Virus record (IMG/VR): IMGVR_UViG_3300032271_001647
Span: 1-50,919 of that record
Direction: 5' to 3' (one strand)
Length of the DNA stretch: 50,919 nucleotides
Source: a virus
The position numbers and the translations under genes are program-made. Below the pieces are notes generated by a model, which worked only from the letters and a program-made list of their open reading frames with translations, searched no databases and was not told the DNA's origin. Below are positions 16,401 to 23,752 of this stretch, one piece after another. How positions within the stretch are numbered: the first letter of the stretch is position 1; every line of letters begins with the position of its first letter.

Positions 16401-17548
16401 CTGTCAGTGGTGTTGAATACAGGATTTGACACACTGCCAGTGATCACGCGAGGCACAGCTTCTCTCCAACCCCAACCTGCATAACGATTGTCGCCGTATG
16501 ATGTGTCAGTGCTGCCAACTCTGAACCACCAAGCTTGAGTACCAAGTGTGGTGTTGAGAGTAAGTTTTTCCCAGATTCTATTTTGTTGATTGACATCACC
16601 GGGATCTGTGTTAACTACGTCTATGGCAAAATCGCCTGGATTGCCAAATGAGGATGCTGGCAAAACTGAGTTATATGGTTCAGCTGATTCAAATCCTAGA
16701 TCAGTTAACACACTGGATGTGGTGTTCAACAAATCAATCACAGTGGAATTGCCTGCTGCCACAATGCGCAAATTATAGATGTCGCCATATGCTGTAGAAG
16801 TTGGAGAAAATTTACCAACTCTGCTGAAGATAGTGGCAGAAATATTTTTCATGCTCAGCTTGTTGTTGCCGTTGATTTTGCTCACAATTGAAGTTAGTGA
16901 GTCGCTTGTGGTAACTGGAATCACAATACCATTGATCACCAACGAACCGTTAGCTGAAATTACTGCAGCAGTACCGCTTGTGATAACACTTGCTGTCATT
17001 GCACTGTTGCCTTGCACCACAGTCTCAAGATTGAGACCACTGGTTATAACTTTTGGTGCATGCGATCCCCAAGCAAGTGCACTATTAACACTGCCATTGG
17101 ATCTGAATATACCATATGTGCTCATGCTGGTATCAAGCCAGTATGTACCGTCAGTTACTGCACCAGCTGGTTGAACAGTTCTTGGAGCAAGCTGTGCCAA
17201 GTCAACATCGGCACGTATGACATATGCAGTGTTTGCAATGCCCAAAAACTCGTACAATGCATATAGACCATGCTCGTTAAGTTCGTTTCCGTATTGTGGT
17301 GTACCGCCAGCAGTGTAATAATTTGGATTACCAAATGTTTGAAGTACGTCGCGCTGGCTGGTTACTAGGTATAATTTTCCTGCATTTGAAGGAACTGTAC
17401 CTGTAGCCAGTGCTGTGGTGCTGCCGGGTTGAAATTTGTTAGATGCTGTTGCAATAACTACCAGTGGCACTGTACCCGCTGTGGCGCTGGCATAAAAACT
17501 CTCATCAACTACTGAGACTGAAACGCCTGGGGAAACTAATGTAGCCAT
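13457..17548 (-). CDS. 18: Tail sheath protein gp18, greatly enlarged
   Basis: The protein has 1363 residues against 659 in T4. The N-terminal ~120 residues (MATLVSPGVSVSVVDES..., then VTSQRDVLQTFGNPNY and YALYEFLGIANTAYVIRADVDL) and the C-terminal ~350 residues (TVPGYPELLDDMI..., SPYASLYYPWA, VPPSVLALRTYAYNDQVAYPWFAPAG, VNYLVVNLDNLAKPFLFEPND) are classic contractile sheath. Between them lie ~850 residues of strand-rich, Gly/Ser/Thr/Val-rich modules. At least three copies share a pattern F-x-I-x-(V/I)...V...SL-x-x-(I/V)-x-x-I-N (about 200-290, 385-455, 690-760), and there are two 'YAVNDxLTxSGG' units. The inserts would sit on the sheath surface, perhaps for protection or adhesion. It has a CTAAATA promoter and an AGAGGT ribosome binding site. 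Confidence 0.9.
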   Translation of the reverse strand: MATLVSPGVSVSVVDESFYASATAGTVPLVVIATASNKFQPGSTTALATGTVPSNAGKLYLVTSQRDVLQTFGNPNYYTAGGTPQYGNELNEHGLYALYEFLGIANTAYVIRADVDLAQLAPRTVQPAGAVTDGTYWLDTSMSTYGIFRSNGSVNSALAWGSHAPKVITSGLNLETVVQGNSAMTASVITSGTAAVISANGSLVINGIVIPVTTSDSLTSIVSKINGNNKLSMKNISATIFSRVGKFSPTSTAYGDIYNLRIVAAGNSTVIDLLNTTSSVLTDLGFESAEPYNSVLPASSFGNPGDFAIDVVNTDPGDVNQQNRIWEKLTLNTTLGTQAWWFRVGSTDTSYGDNRYAGWGWREAVPRVITGSVSNPVFNTTDSFTIKVGSSAPVTVLVPPTTSLNALVAAINIQLNSSGGTNAVASVYSTGSNNYLRITNFDGDNVYLKDNDDQSQTHHPLRTAGILATQTYFGSAAGTVSNPTFNAATLLTTSAVPANTGSGYAVNDLLTVSGGTHATSTVLNVTSIQAVAYATTGSGATGGIGFAVNDTLTFSGANYLTPVIMVVQAISGGTITQMAIIQAGQYIGPTPSNPVTPSATSGNGSGAAINITWGVASVSVSTAGNYSAYPTNPVIVTGGTAGAAGAAFNLTPGYLTSDVFTIDAGGGPVTIHVPASPNNTLGGVINEINNSFASGPIVATTVNNKLFITNTNGTNFTMQDVSGTPLYSAGIDVGVTYGRQLTYQGYSPSLTVPSSVAALASGSVWINTTPSDRGANYVLKQYQGGNWIVLNSLPNTGSVPMYSSDAAANGGFGAAKSISSVYLRYNSEDTTPASAAQQFLVWDGTAWSPFAYTASNIAPLGPPAAGTFWYNTNLVADVMVSNGQVWKGYRNVYPATDPNGIIISATAPTVHSDLTPLVDYDLWLDSKDTANYPKLYRYIASNKTWQLISNTDHSSPAGIIFADARPNNDGTASGVPTTAAMATSDYVDSDAPNAELYPAGLLLFNTRYSTNNVKVWTPGYLPSGAYTDRWVTASGNRSDGTPYMGYHAQRAIVVKALQGAIENSQEARAETTSFTLLTVPGYPELLDDMIIMNTDKKNTAFIIGDTPARLSANGTSIQNWATNAAGASMDGETGLVSHSPYASLYYPWALATNLDGSEIFVPPSVLALRTYAYNDQVAYPWFAPAGFNRGLVTGATSVGYLDANNNDTYVPVVLNQSQRDVLYTNSINPIAYIPNRGLVIYGQKTLNPVSSALDRVNVARLVNYLVVNLDNLAKPFLFEPNDKQTRDAVTNTFQSFMNSLVGLRALYDFAVVCDETNNTPDRIDRNELWIDVAIKPEKAIEFIYIPLRILNTGTPLPGSNRAV

Positions 17549-17587
17549 ATTTTACCTCTTGTATGAATGAATATATCTGCGTGTGTT

Positions 17588-17594
17588 TATTTAG
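17588..17594 (-). promoter_or_regulatory. Late-promoter-like CTAAATA upstream of gp18
   Basis: CTAAATA on the minus strand, 39 nt before the gp18 ATG. The leader ends with AGAGGT as ribosome binding site. Confidence 0.55.
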
Positions 17595-17681
17595 TGAAAT
17601 GTTGATTAAATCATTGGTTTTTCATCACAAGGTCCTTGAGGAATCTTGAAGAGTTTGACATATTTGTATTACATTACAACT

Positions 17682-18311
17682 ATGAAGAGAATTATAATAG
17701 GTGCAGTTGGATTCATTGGCAGTGGCAAAGGCACTGTGGGCGAATACCTGGTTAACAATCACAATTTTTACAATTTGAGTTTTGCAAAAACTCTCAAAGA
17801 TGCAGTTGCAGCTATTTTTGGCTGGCCTCGCAATCTTCTAGAAGGCGACACTGCAGAAAGTAGATTGTGGAGAGAACAACCAGATGCATACTGGACCTAC
17901 AAGCTGGGAAAACCCATTACACCTCGATGGGTGTTGCAATACATTGGCACTGATGTCATGCGCGATCATTTTCATAACAATATCTGGATTGATAGTTTGG
18001 AAAAACAAATACACAACCATACTGGAAATATTGTAATCACAGATGTGAGATTTGCAAACGAAATTCAAATGATACAACGGTTAAATGGAGCAATAATGTG
18101 GATTAAAAAAGATCCACTACCAATTTGGTTTAGCACAGCACAACAAGCCAGTCTTGGAAACACCGAAGCAAAAGATCTCATGAACAACCATTATCGTGTG
18201 CATGAAAGCGAGTGGGCCTGGACTGGACAAAATATTCAGATAACCATCAACAACAATGGGTCTATCACAGAATTATACAATAATGTTGAAAAGTGTATTA
18301 GCAATTTATAG
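17682..18311 (+). CDS. 1: Deoxynucleoside monophosphate kinase (T4 gp1-like)
   Basis: Starting at the ATG at 17682 gives 209 residues. MKRIIIGAVGFIGSGKGTVG contains the P-loop G-x4-GKG-T. Further matches to the T4 gp1/dNMP kinase family are FYNLSFAKTLKDAVAAIFGW, the PTTPRWVLQYIGTDVMR-like segment, and IVITDVRFANEIQMI at about residues 113-127 (Walker B-like). The enzyme phosphorylates dNMPs to dNDPs for phage DNA synthesis. An in-frame TTG lies upstream at 17646, but the protein family starts at the P-loop strand, which favours the ATG. A TTGACA hexamer lies 22 nt before the ATG, with only a poor -10. Confidence 0.85.
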   Translation: MKRIIIGAVGFIGSGKGTVGEYLVNNHNFYNLSFAKTLKDAVAAIFGWPRNLLEGDTAESRLWREQPDAYWTYKLGKPITPRWVLQYIGTDVMRDHFHNNIWIDSLEKQIHNHTGNIVITDVRFANEIQMIQRLNGAIMWIKKDPLPIWFSTAQQASLGNTEAKDLMNNHYRVHESEWAWTGQNIQITINNNGSITELYNNVEKCISNL

Positions 18312-18314
18312 CAG

Positions 18315-19085
18315 TTAGAATCGACAACCGTTTTTGTATTCTGCAATACATGCGTCAATCCAGATGTACAACGGCGAACTGCTAGAGAGCAAACCCAGAT
18401 AGTAATATGCAAAAGAGTCTGCCCAAAATTCAAAGCTATCAGTAGTTGAATATTGAGTAGGGAACAAACTATGATCATTATTCATTGCATGATAATACAT
18501 TGCATCCACTGCTTGATGCAAGTTCAACCCATTGGTTGACCCTCTAGCAACGCTGTTACCACACATGAATTGAAACCTATGACCTAATTCGTGTATGAGC
18601 ACAAATTGATAACTTCCATTATGATATGCACCCAGGTCCACTGAAATTTGTATATAATCCCGAGGTGGGAACCAATACAGTCCTGCTGCACCATAAGTCA
18701 AGTTGTAATCAAAATCAATATTTTCATTGAGTATGTTGCCTATCCCATCAGCATCCAGCAATGTTTTAGTAGCATAAAAATCTTTATTGAACTGAGTTCT
18801 TGCTGCATCCGATGCATACGAAGAAAATTTAATTTTAAATCCAGCAGGAGGTTGGACTGTTGGGTTGGTGTTAATTGTTACAGTTGGCGGAAGTGGCGGT
18901 GGCTGCCAATCGGGACTGGTATATTCATCATCATAATTGTCAATCTCGTCATTTGTGATGAGACCGTCTTGACCTCTGCGGTCAATTGACACACCTCGTT
19001 CTGCATGTGGCAACTGCTGATCTAGAAATTCGATCAATCTTGAATTGGAATTTTTATTTTTTTGTGCAGGTGGATGTCTTTTCAT
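18315..19085 (-). CDS. Putative zinc metallopeptidase (HExxH)
   Basis: This 256-residue protein carries VLIHELGHRFQFMCG at about residues 162-176, a zinc-binding HExxH. A downstream FEFWADSFAYYYLG at about 219-232 supplies a likely third ligand Glu, as in gluzincin-type peptidases (ExxxD). The N-terminal 90 residues are polar with Pro and Asp runs (LPPTVTINTNPTVQPPAG) and look like a linker. There is no signal peptide. Targets are unknown: virion protein processing or host factor cleavage are both possible. It is convergent with the dNMP kinase gene, 3 nt apart. Confidence 0.65.
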   Translation of the reverse strand: MKRHPPAQKNKNSNSRLIEFLDQQLPHAERGVSIDRRGQDGLITNDEIDNYDDEYTSPDWQPPPLPPTVTINTNPTVQPPAGFKIKFSSYASDAARTQFNKDFYATKTLLDADGIGNILNENIDFDYNLTYGAAGLYWFPPRDYIQISVDLGAYHNGSYQFVLIHELGHRFQFMCGNSVARGSTNGLNLHQAVDAMYYHAMNNDHSLFPTQYSTTDSFEFWADSFAYYYLGLLSSSSPLYIWIDACIAEYKNGCRF

Positions 19086-19114
19086 TTGCAGAGATCTCAG
19101 TATATAAAATTTTT

Positions 19115-20059
19115 CTATTCGTACCGGTAATTATCGCCGTATTGGCCATTTGACAATTGATAAGCCAAATTTCTAGCACGTACAGTTTGTTTGCTTTCAG
19201 AAATATACATGATAGCCATTGGTTTTAGTCGAACTGCTTCAAGTTGTATCTCCTCACTGGGATCTTCAATTAATCGAATCATGATTGGGTCGCGTCTTAC
19301 CAAACTCAACTGTCTATTTCTGTTTCTTTTCATGTTATCTGGCATAACTGAATATGCCTGTGGACATTGACGAAATGCTGTGTCTAAAATTTTCGGTGTT
19401 AATGCATGAGTATATGCAATGTGCAGTACAACACATGGATCTTTGATCACTTCATTCATGAGTTCGTCTTCAGACAGCCTTTCGCCGCGAATCATGTCTG
19501 CACGCAAACGACTAATCACATATGGTACCTTGCTTATATCGATTTCATGTGTGTTAGCATATTTTTGAGGATCTGCCAAAATCTCGTCAATTTGCTGTTG
19601 CAAACTCATGCGAATAATAATCCTGTCATGTGTGCTAGCACTATACTCTATCAACAGTTGAGAAATTTTCTTCTTTATAGAAACCGATTCATTTAAAAGA
19701 TGAGATTTAACCAATTTATCAACATGCTGAGTGTTTTTTAATTGTAGTGTTATTTGATCAAGCGTTTCTTCAAGTATATGTATTCTTTCTAGCTGACTAG
19801 GCGGGCAGCTGGAAAAACAATTTATAGAAATCTTTGATTCGTCAACAGGAGAAATATCCTGCTCGTTATCGGTGTCAACCTCATCAGACGGTGGATTGCC
19901 AATAATAAAGTTTGGTGGCGGAGGACCAGTGTGCAAATCTTTTGGCAAGTCAACTATAACACGCCTAGATGTCTTGTAAGATTTAATTTCAGTTGGCCCA
20001 GGCAGATCCCGGCCAGTTATTTGGTGGAATATTTGATTTAGCTTGCTGGTCTTAGCCAT
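19115..20059 (-). CDS. Unknown protein with DUF4116-like repeats
   Basis: The protein has 314 residues. The first 90 are polar and Pro-rich (HTGPPPPNFIIGNPPSDEV) and probably disordered. Residues ~95-150 form a long amphipathic helix, a possible coiled coil. The last ~120 residues contain helix-pair repeats such as DPSEEIQLEAVRLKPMAIMYI, which recall the 'x-AV-x-x-x-P-x-A-x-x-Y(I)' pattern of DUF4116 proteins. No catalytic motif is seen. It lies downstream of a CTAAATA element and 29 nt ahead of the metallopeptidase gene in the same direction. Confidence 0.65.
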   Translation of the reverse strand: MAKTSKLNQIFHQITGRDLPGPTEIKSYKTSRRVIVDLPKDLHTGPPPPNFIIGNPPSDEVDTDNEQDISPVDESKISINCFSSCPPSQLERIHILEETLDQITLQLKNTQHVDKLVKSHLLNESVSIKKKISQLLIEYSASTHDRIIIRMSLQQQIDEILADPQKYANTHEIDISKVPYVISRLRADMIRGERLSEDELMNEVIKDPCVVLHIAYTHALTPKILDTAFRQCPQAYSVMPDNMKRNRNRQLSLVRRDPIMIRLIEDPSEEIQLEAVRLKPMAIMYISESKQTVRARNLAYQLSNGQYGDNYRYE

Positions 20060-20097
20060 TGATCGATAGTACTCATGCTGCTGGTGTTTATATCATG

Positions 20098-20104
20098 TAT
20101 TTAG
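20098..20104 (-). promoter_or_regulatory. Late-promoter-like CTAAATA at 20.1 kb
   Basis: CTAAATA on the minus strand, 38 nt upstream of the ATG at 20059. No convincing Shine-Dalgarno is seen in the leader. Confidence 0.45.
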
Positions 20105-20141
20105 TTAAGTTAATACACTTGATATCAAACATGAACAAGTG

Positions 20142-20612
20142 TTACAGCAGCTTTAACCCATCCAATGCCGACTTAAACAATATGTCACTGCGATCGCCAA
20201 GACACCATGCACAGGTTAATTCTTGCCTGGTAAACAAATCTTGACTGCCAGTGGCCTGAGGTTTAATCATGGACATTTTTTTATTGTCCAGCAGATAAGG
20301 CGTTAATTCTCGATCAACCAAAAATGGATATGATGGATCAACAACAATTCCATAGATGCATTCTGTGTTGTGCAAGCGAGCTATGACATTTTCGATGTCG
20401 GCAACTGATGCAGACAGCACAATAGTTGTGGAAAATGCATCAGCACCTTCTATTTGACCTTCGCCGATGTAAGTTTGAAATATGGGATGCTCTGCACACT
20501 TGGTTGCCATCTGCACACCTGCATGATGCACCTGTGCCATGGCCTTTCCCGGAGTCATGCTGGGTAAATCATTGCGCACCAGTATGTATGTGTATAATTC
20601 AGCAGTCATCAT
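20142..20612 (-). CDS. Peptidyl-tRNA hydrolase, PTH2 family
   Basis: This 156-residue protein starts LYTYILVRNDLPSMTPGKAM followed by AQVHHAG, the PTH2 signature (a strand, then a GK-x-x-AQ-x-x-HA helix). A central TTIVLSASVADIENVIARL segment and a GIVVDPSYP segment are also in line with the family. PTH2 recycles peptidyl-tRNA by ester hydrolysis. A ribosome binding site (AAAGGTGC) precedes a double ATG. The C-terminal third (after ~115) ends with QELTCAWCLGD, which is not part of the minimal PTH2 domain. It is divergent from the nucleotidyltransferase-like gene. Confidence 0.75.
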   Translation of the reverse strand: MMTAELYTYILVRNDLPSMTPGKAMAQVHHAGVQMATKCAEHPIFQTYIGEGQIEGADAFSTTIVLSASVADIENVIARLHNTECIYGIVVDPSYPFLVDRELTPYLLDNKKMSMIKPQATGSQDLFTRQELTCAWCLGDRSDILFKSALDGLKLL

Positions 20613-20666
20613 GCACCTTTTTATCTACAGAATATTTTAGCACAATACCACAAGGTTTTGCTAGTT

Positions 20667-20674
20667 TATAAATA
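20667..20674 (+). promoter_or_regulatory. Consensus late promoter TATAAATA abutting a start codon
   Basis: A perfect TATAAATA is followed by ACGG and the ATG at 20679. The gap is 4 nt, so the mRNA would be leaderless if this element is the -10. Confidence 0.55.
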
Positions 20675-20678
20675 ACGG

Positions 20679-21443
20679 ATGAAATATATTGAATTTTGTC
20701 AGACAAGTAGCATCATACTAGAGGGTGGTAATGTGTTCAAATCTCTTGCAGGAGATTTATTAACCACTAGAATTGCACTAAAAGACATAGTGCCCACCAT
20801 CAAGTGGTTAGAACGCATGGTACACCTGCCGCTGTTGAACAATACTCTGGGCAGCGTGGGTCATAAAGCCACCAGTGGTGATCTAGACATAGGTGTGGAA
20901 TCCAAATACAAACAACAGTTGTATGCTGCATTAGTTGATTGGGCCGAGCAACAGGGTTTTAACAGCAGGGACTACATTCGCAGAAGCGGTATCAGTATAC
21001 ATTTTAAAACTCCAATCATGGGCAATGTTGCAAACGGCTATGTGCAAACTGATTTCATGTTTGGCGACAGTGTGGATTGGTTGAAGTTTGTGATTTACAG
21101 TCCGGGAGATAGATCACAATTCACTGGCAGCGATCGAAACATTGCCTTGGCTAGCTTGGCCAAACATCACGGATTGAAATTAAGCCAGACACAAGGGCTA
21201 GTGTCAAGGTCCACTGGCAAAGTCATCAGCATGGATCCGGATCGTGTTGCTGTCTTGCTGCTGGGACCAAATGCAACTCGAGAGGACACCCACAGTGTGG
21301 AAAACATCATACACGCACTGAAAAACAATAATCTAAGTGTGGGAGAAATAAGATCTCAGTTGGAAGACTTTGTCAACAACTTGAGTAATATACAGTTCAA
21401 CCAACCGCTAGCAGACGTTGCTATAGAATTGATAACCAGTTAA
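20679..21443 (+). CDS. Nucleotidyltransferase-fold protein (Pol beta superfamily-like)
   Basis: This 254-residue protein has LGSVGHKATSGDLDIGVES at about residues 57-75. The GS-x(n)-GDxD arrangement is the signature of Pol beta-type nucleotidyltransferases. A later FMFGD near residue 126 could supply the third acidic residue. Members act on tRNA, proteins, antibiotics or DNA; the substrate here cannot be told. An upstream EGGNVFK segment is shared by related phage proteins. Its start codon lies 4 nt after TATAAATA, so it is probably a late gene. It is divergent from PTH2. Confidence 0.65.
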   Translation: MKYIEFCQTSSIILEGGNVFKSLAGDLLTTRIALKDIVPTIKWLERMVHLPLLNNTLGSVGHKATSGDLDIGVESKYKQQLYAALVDWAEQQGFNSRDYIRRSGISIHFKTPIMGNVANGYVQTDFMFGDSVDWLKFVIYSPGDRSQFTGSDRNIALASLAKHHGLKLSQTQGLVSRSTGKVISMDPDRVAVLLLGPNATREDTHSVENIIHALKNNNLSVGEIRSQLEDFVNNLSNIQFNQPLADVAIELITS

Positions 21444-21528
21444 AAAGCATTAAACACTATCAAACCAACATGATCAATCTATTTTTCTAAACAAATTCAA
21501 ATTAGTAGTAGACTAATTTTAGTAATTG

Positions 21529-22308
21529 TTATGATCCAGGCAAGTACGGCTTGTTTATAATATCGTCAATGGTTTCGTACTGCATGCGATTGGGACCAAG
21601 GTCGTCTAATGTTGTAAAAATTGAGCCTGTGCCATTACTGCGAATCAAAAATGGTGCAAACTCTTTATCATTAACAATGTCAAAATATCTACGCATCAGC
21701 TCATCGTGATTTTCTTCTGTGGGATTTTCGCCGTGCGTGCGCAACCAGTTTTTTGTAAATGTAATTTCTGGTGCAGATCCACCGTCTCTACTGGTCTCCA
21801 GTATACCATTGTGTAGGTTTTGCAAAGTCAGATTAAAGGTTTTTAGCAATGCTTCTGTTTTGCCCATGAACAAGTGATCTGCTGCATGGTAAGGGTAATA
21901 TACCTTGGGTCCGAACACCATGCTGCCGCAAACCCACTTGGAATCATCAAGCATAAACTTGTCAACAAGTTTTTCCAAATTTGAGTAGCGCTCGTCTGTT
22001 CTATGTTTAATTGTGTATCTGGTATAACATGAGCGCAGGCCAGCTGCAGTGGTATACGAATGCAAGAATATGTTGTTGTCATTTCTTACATTTCCCACCT
22101 GTTGAGTTTGATGCACAATGTTTATATCATGCTCTTTACAAAAATCAATAAAGCCAGTATTACCAACAAGATGTTCTGTGTAGGTTGACACAATGATTTG
22201 AGTAAACAATGTTTTGTAATATGGCACTGCAGCAACAAAGTCCAGTTTGTCATTGAACAACGGTCCCTGTATCATTAATGATACATCAGGATACTTTACT
22301 TTCTCCAT
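21529..22308 (-). CDS. WavE-like glycosyltransferase (LPS/capsule type)
   Basis: This 259-residue protein has an N-terminal PDVSLMIQGPLFND followed by FTQIIVSTYTEH, then NDNNIFLHSYTTAAGLRSC and YTIKHRTDERYSNLE at about residues 96-112. This order (IQGP, strand with STW/STY, N-x-N-x-Q/F-x-x-ST, then K-x-R-T/S-D) is that of the WavE lipopolysaccharide synthesis family. It is the last gene of the nine-gene cassette and overlaps the preceding gene by 13 nt. Likely job: transfer of a sugar or sugar-like group onto a glycan. The substrate is unknown. Confidence 0.65.
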   Translation of the reverse strand: MEKVKYPDVSLMIQGPLFNDKLDFVAAVPYYKTLFTQIIVSTYTEHLVGNTGFIDFCKEHDINIVHQTQQVGNVRNDNNIFLHSYTTAAGLRSCYTRYTIKHRTDERYSNLEKLVDKFMLDDSKWVCGSMVFGPKVYYPYHAADHLFMGKTEALLKTFNLTLQNLHNGILETSRDGGSAPEITFTKNWLRTHGENPTEENHDELMRRYFDIVNDKEFAPFLIRSNGTGSIFTTLDDLGPNRMQYETIDDIINKPYLPGS

Positions 22309-22952
22309 GCAAATCCTATTCCATAATCATTTTCATTTACACTGCAGCAATTTTCTACTACATGCCAAGTTTTTTTATCTAGGTATTTTACAAACATTGT
22401 GGGCCCAGGATGTATCGATGTGTCATGAAAACCAACTATGCCATTTGGTGATAGAAACTTGGTATATTCCCACTCTGTTAACACTTGGTTGATACTGTGC
22501 CAACCGTCAATGAATAAAAAGTCAATTTCGCTAACACCTTTATCATTTAAAAATTGCATAACTTCATCAAGATTTGATGAATCAGTTCTTAAAGTATAGA
22601 TATTTTTATCAACATTGTTCAAGTAACTGCTGTCATCGATATCAACTCCCAGGTACACAGTGTTAATATTTTTATTATCAAGAAATGTACGTGTTGATGT
22701 CATTTCGGTTGGAGTGCCGTTACAATCAACACCAATTTCCAATATACATTTACATGTGTCTTTGATTTTAGAAAAATGTTCAATTATTGCATCTATGTTG
22801 CACTGGCTCATGGTTTGATCAATTCCAGTTACAGGGTTCACCACTGAGAAGGACCGATCTGGTACTTCGGGAAATCTACCATGGTTACCATCAAGGTCAT
22901 CTCGATCATCATGAAACCGAATATCTTGAACCAAGTCTTCTTGCCACTTCAT
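22296..22952 (-). CDS. SAM-dependent methyltransferase, CmcI/Methyltransf_24-like (copy 2)
   Basis: This 218-residue protein has KCILEIGVDCNGTPTEMTST at about 69-88 (SAM-binding motif I region), YLGVDIDDSSYL (motif II acidic), and IDFLFIDGWHSINQVLTEWE at about 139-158, followed by LSPNGIVGFHDTS. That is the cephalosporin-hydroxylase/CmcI-like class I methyltransferase layout with a D-x-W-H metal-type motif. It is a clear paralogue of the gene at 28328-29035. Its start overlaps the FkbM-like gene by 4 nt. Probable role is O-methylation of a cassette product. Confidence 0.75.
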   Translation of the reverse strand: MKWQEDLVQDIRFHDDRDDLDGNHGRFPEVPDRSFSVVNPVTGIDQTMSQCNIDAIIEHFSKIKDTCKCILEIGVDCNGTPTEMTSTRTFLDNKNINTVYLGVDIDDSSYLNNVDKNIYTLRTDSSNLDEVMQFLNDKGVSEIDFLFIDGWHSINQVLTEWEYTKFLSPNGIVGFHDTSIHPGPTMFVKYLDKKTWHVVENCCSVNENDYGIGFAWRK

Positions 22953-23752
22953 ATGATAATTCTCCGATTTGTATATTCTTCAGTGTACCAAGCAGTGTTC
23001 ACATACACCACATCAAGCTCGTAACTGTGACACAGTTTTCTCAATTCAGTGACTTCTACAAATCCCAAATTGTTCAAGTATTGATCGATATCGTTAAACA
23101 GCCCATGTCCGTGATAGTAAGGTTTTATCCCGGCTTCGGTGATGATGACCTTGGTATTGGCTAGGCAGTTTGCGCCACCTTTTAACACATCAAGCTCGGC
23201 ACCTTGGACATCCATCCAGACCAAGTCCGGGCCAGATATGCCAATGCTGTTACAATAATCATCAAGCGAATATGCATCAACTGTGATTTCTTTTTGTATC
23301 CAATGCTCGTTTAAAAAAGTGCCATTGAGTCCGTCAATTAACTTCAACTTGCTGGCAACACCATGATTATAATTGCCCCAACTGGGAACACTGTGTTCAG
23401 TGTCTAGTGGATAAAAATTAATTTTTCCGCTAATGTCATTGACTGCAAAATCATTTATCTTGATTCTGTCTTGAAAATCTCTAGAGAGTTTAGACCAGTT
23501 GTTGTTGCACATGGTAACACATGCTGGAGATGCTTCAAATGCATGAACCACAGTGTGCGGAAATGCAGTTGCTAAACTAATTGACTCATTTAAATCTCTA
23601 CTGCCGATATCAAAGCAGTGCAGGAAATTGTCAAAGTCCAGTCGGTCAGCAACTGCAGCTAGTCGTTGATGCATTTCCCTGGCATTGTCGTCATGTGTTC
23701 TTGGCAATAGGTTTGCTAGGTATTGACCATTGTTCACTTCACAAGTCCCCAT
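22949..23752 (-). CDS. FkbM family methyltransferase
   Basis: This 267-residue protein has CFDIGSRDLNESISLATAF near residue 45 (motif I), VHAFEASPAC (motif II acid) and GPDLVWMDVQGAELDVLKGG at about 174-193, which is the diagnostic FkbM motif D-V-x-G-x-E-x-x-V/L-L-x-G. FkbM enzymes methylate hydroxyls on sugars or polyketides. The ATG overlaps the 3' end of the RuBisCO-like gene by 19 nt and has no Shine-Dalgarno, so translation is probably coupled. It is a central member of the cassette. Confidence 0.85.
   Translation of the reverse strand: MGTCEVNNGQYLANLLPRTHDDNAREMHQRLAAVADRLDFDNFLHCFDIGSRDLNESISLATAFPHTVVHAFEASPACVTMCNNNWSKLSRDFQDRIKINDFAVNDISGKINFYPLDTEHSVPSWGNYNHGVASKLKLIDGLNGTFLNEHWIQKEITVDAYSLDDYCNSIGISGPDLVWMDVQGAELDVLKGGANCLANTKVIITEAGIKPYYHGHGLFNDIDQYLNNLGFVEVTELRKLCHSYELDVVYVNTAWYTEEYTNRRIII

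Noticed and set aside
13457-17548. Sheath gene as a fusion or assembly artefact
   Set aside because: One uninterrupted frame with proper sheath ends and a related module in gp15 argues for real domain insertion.
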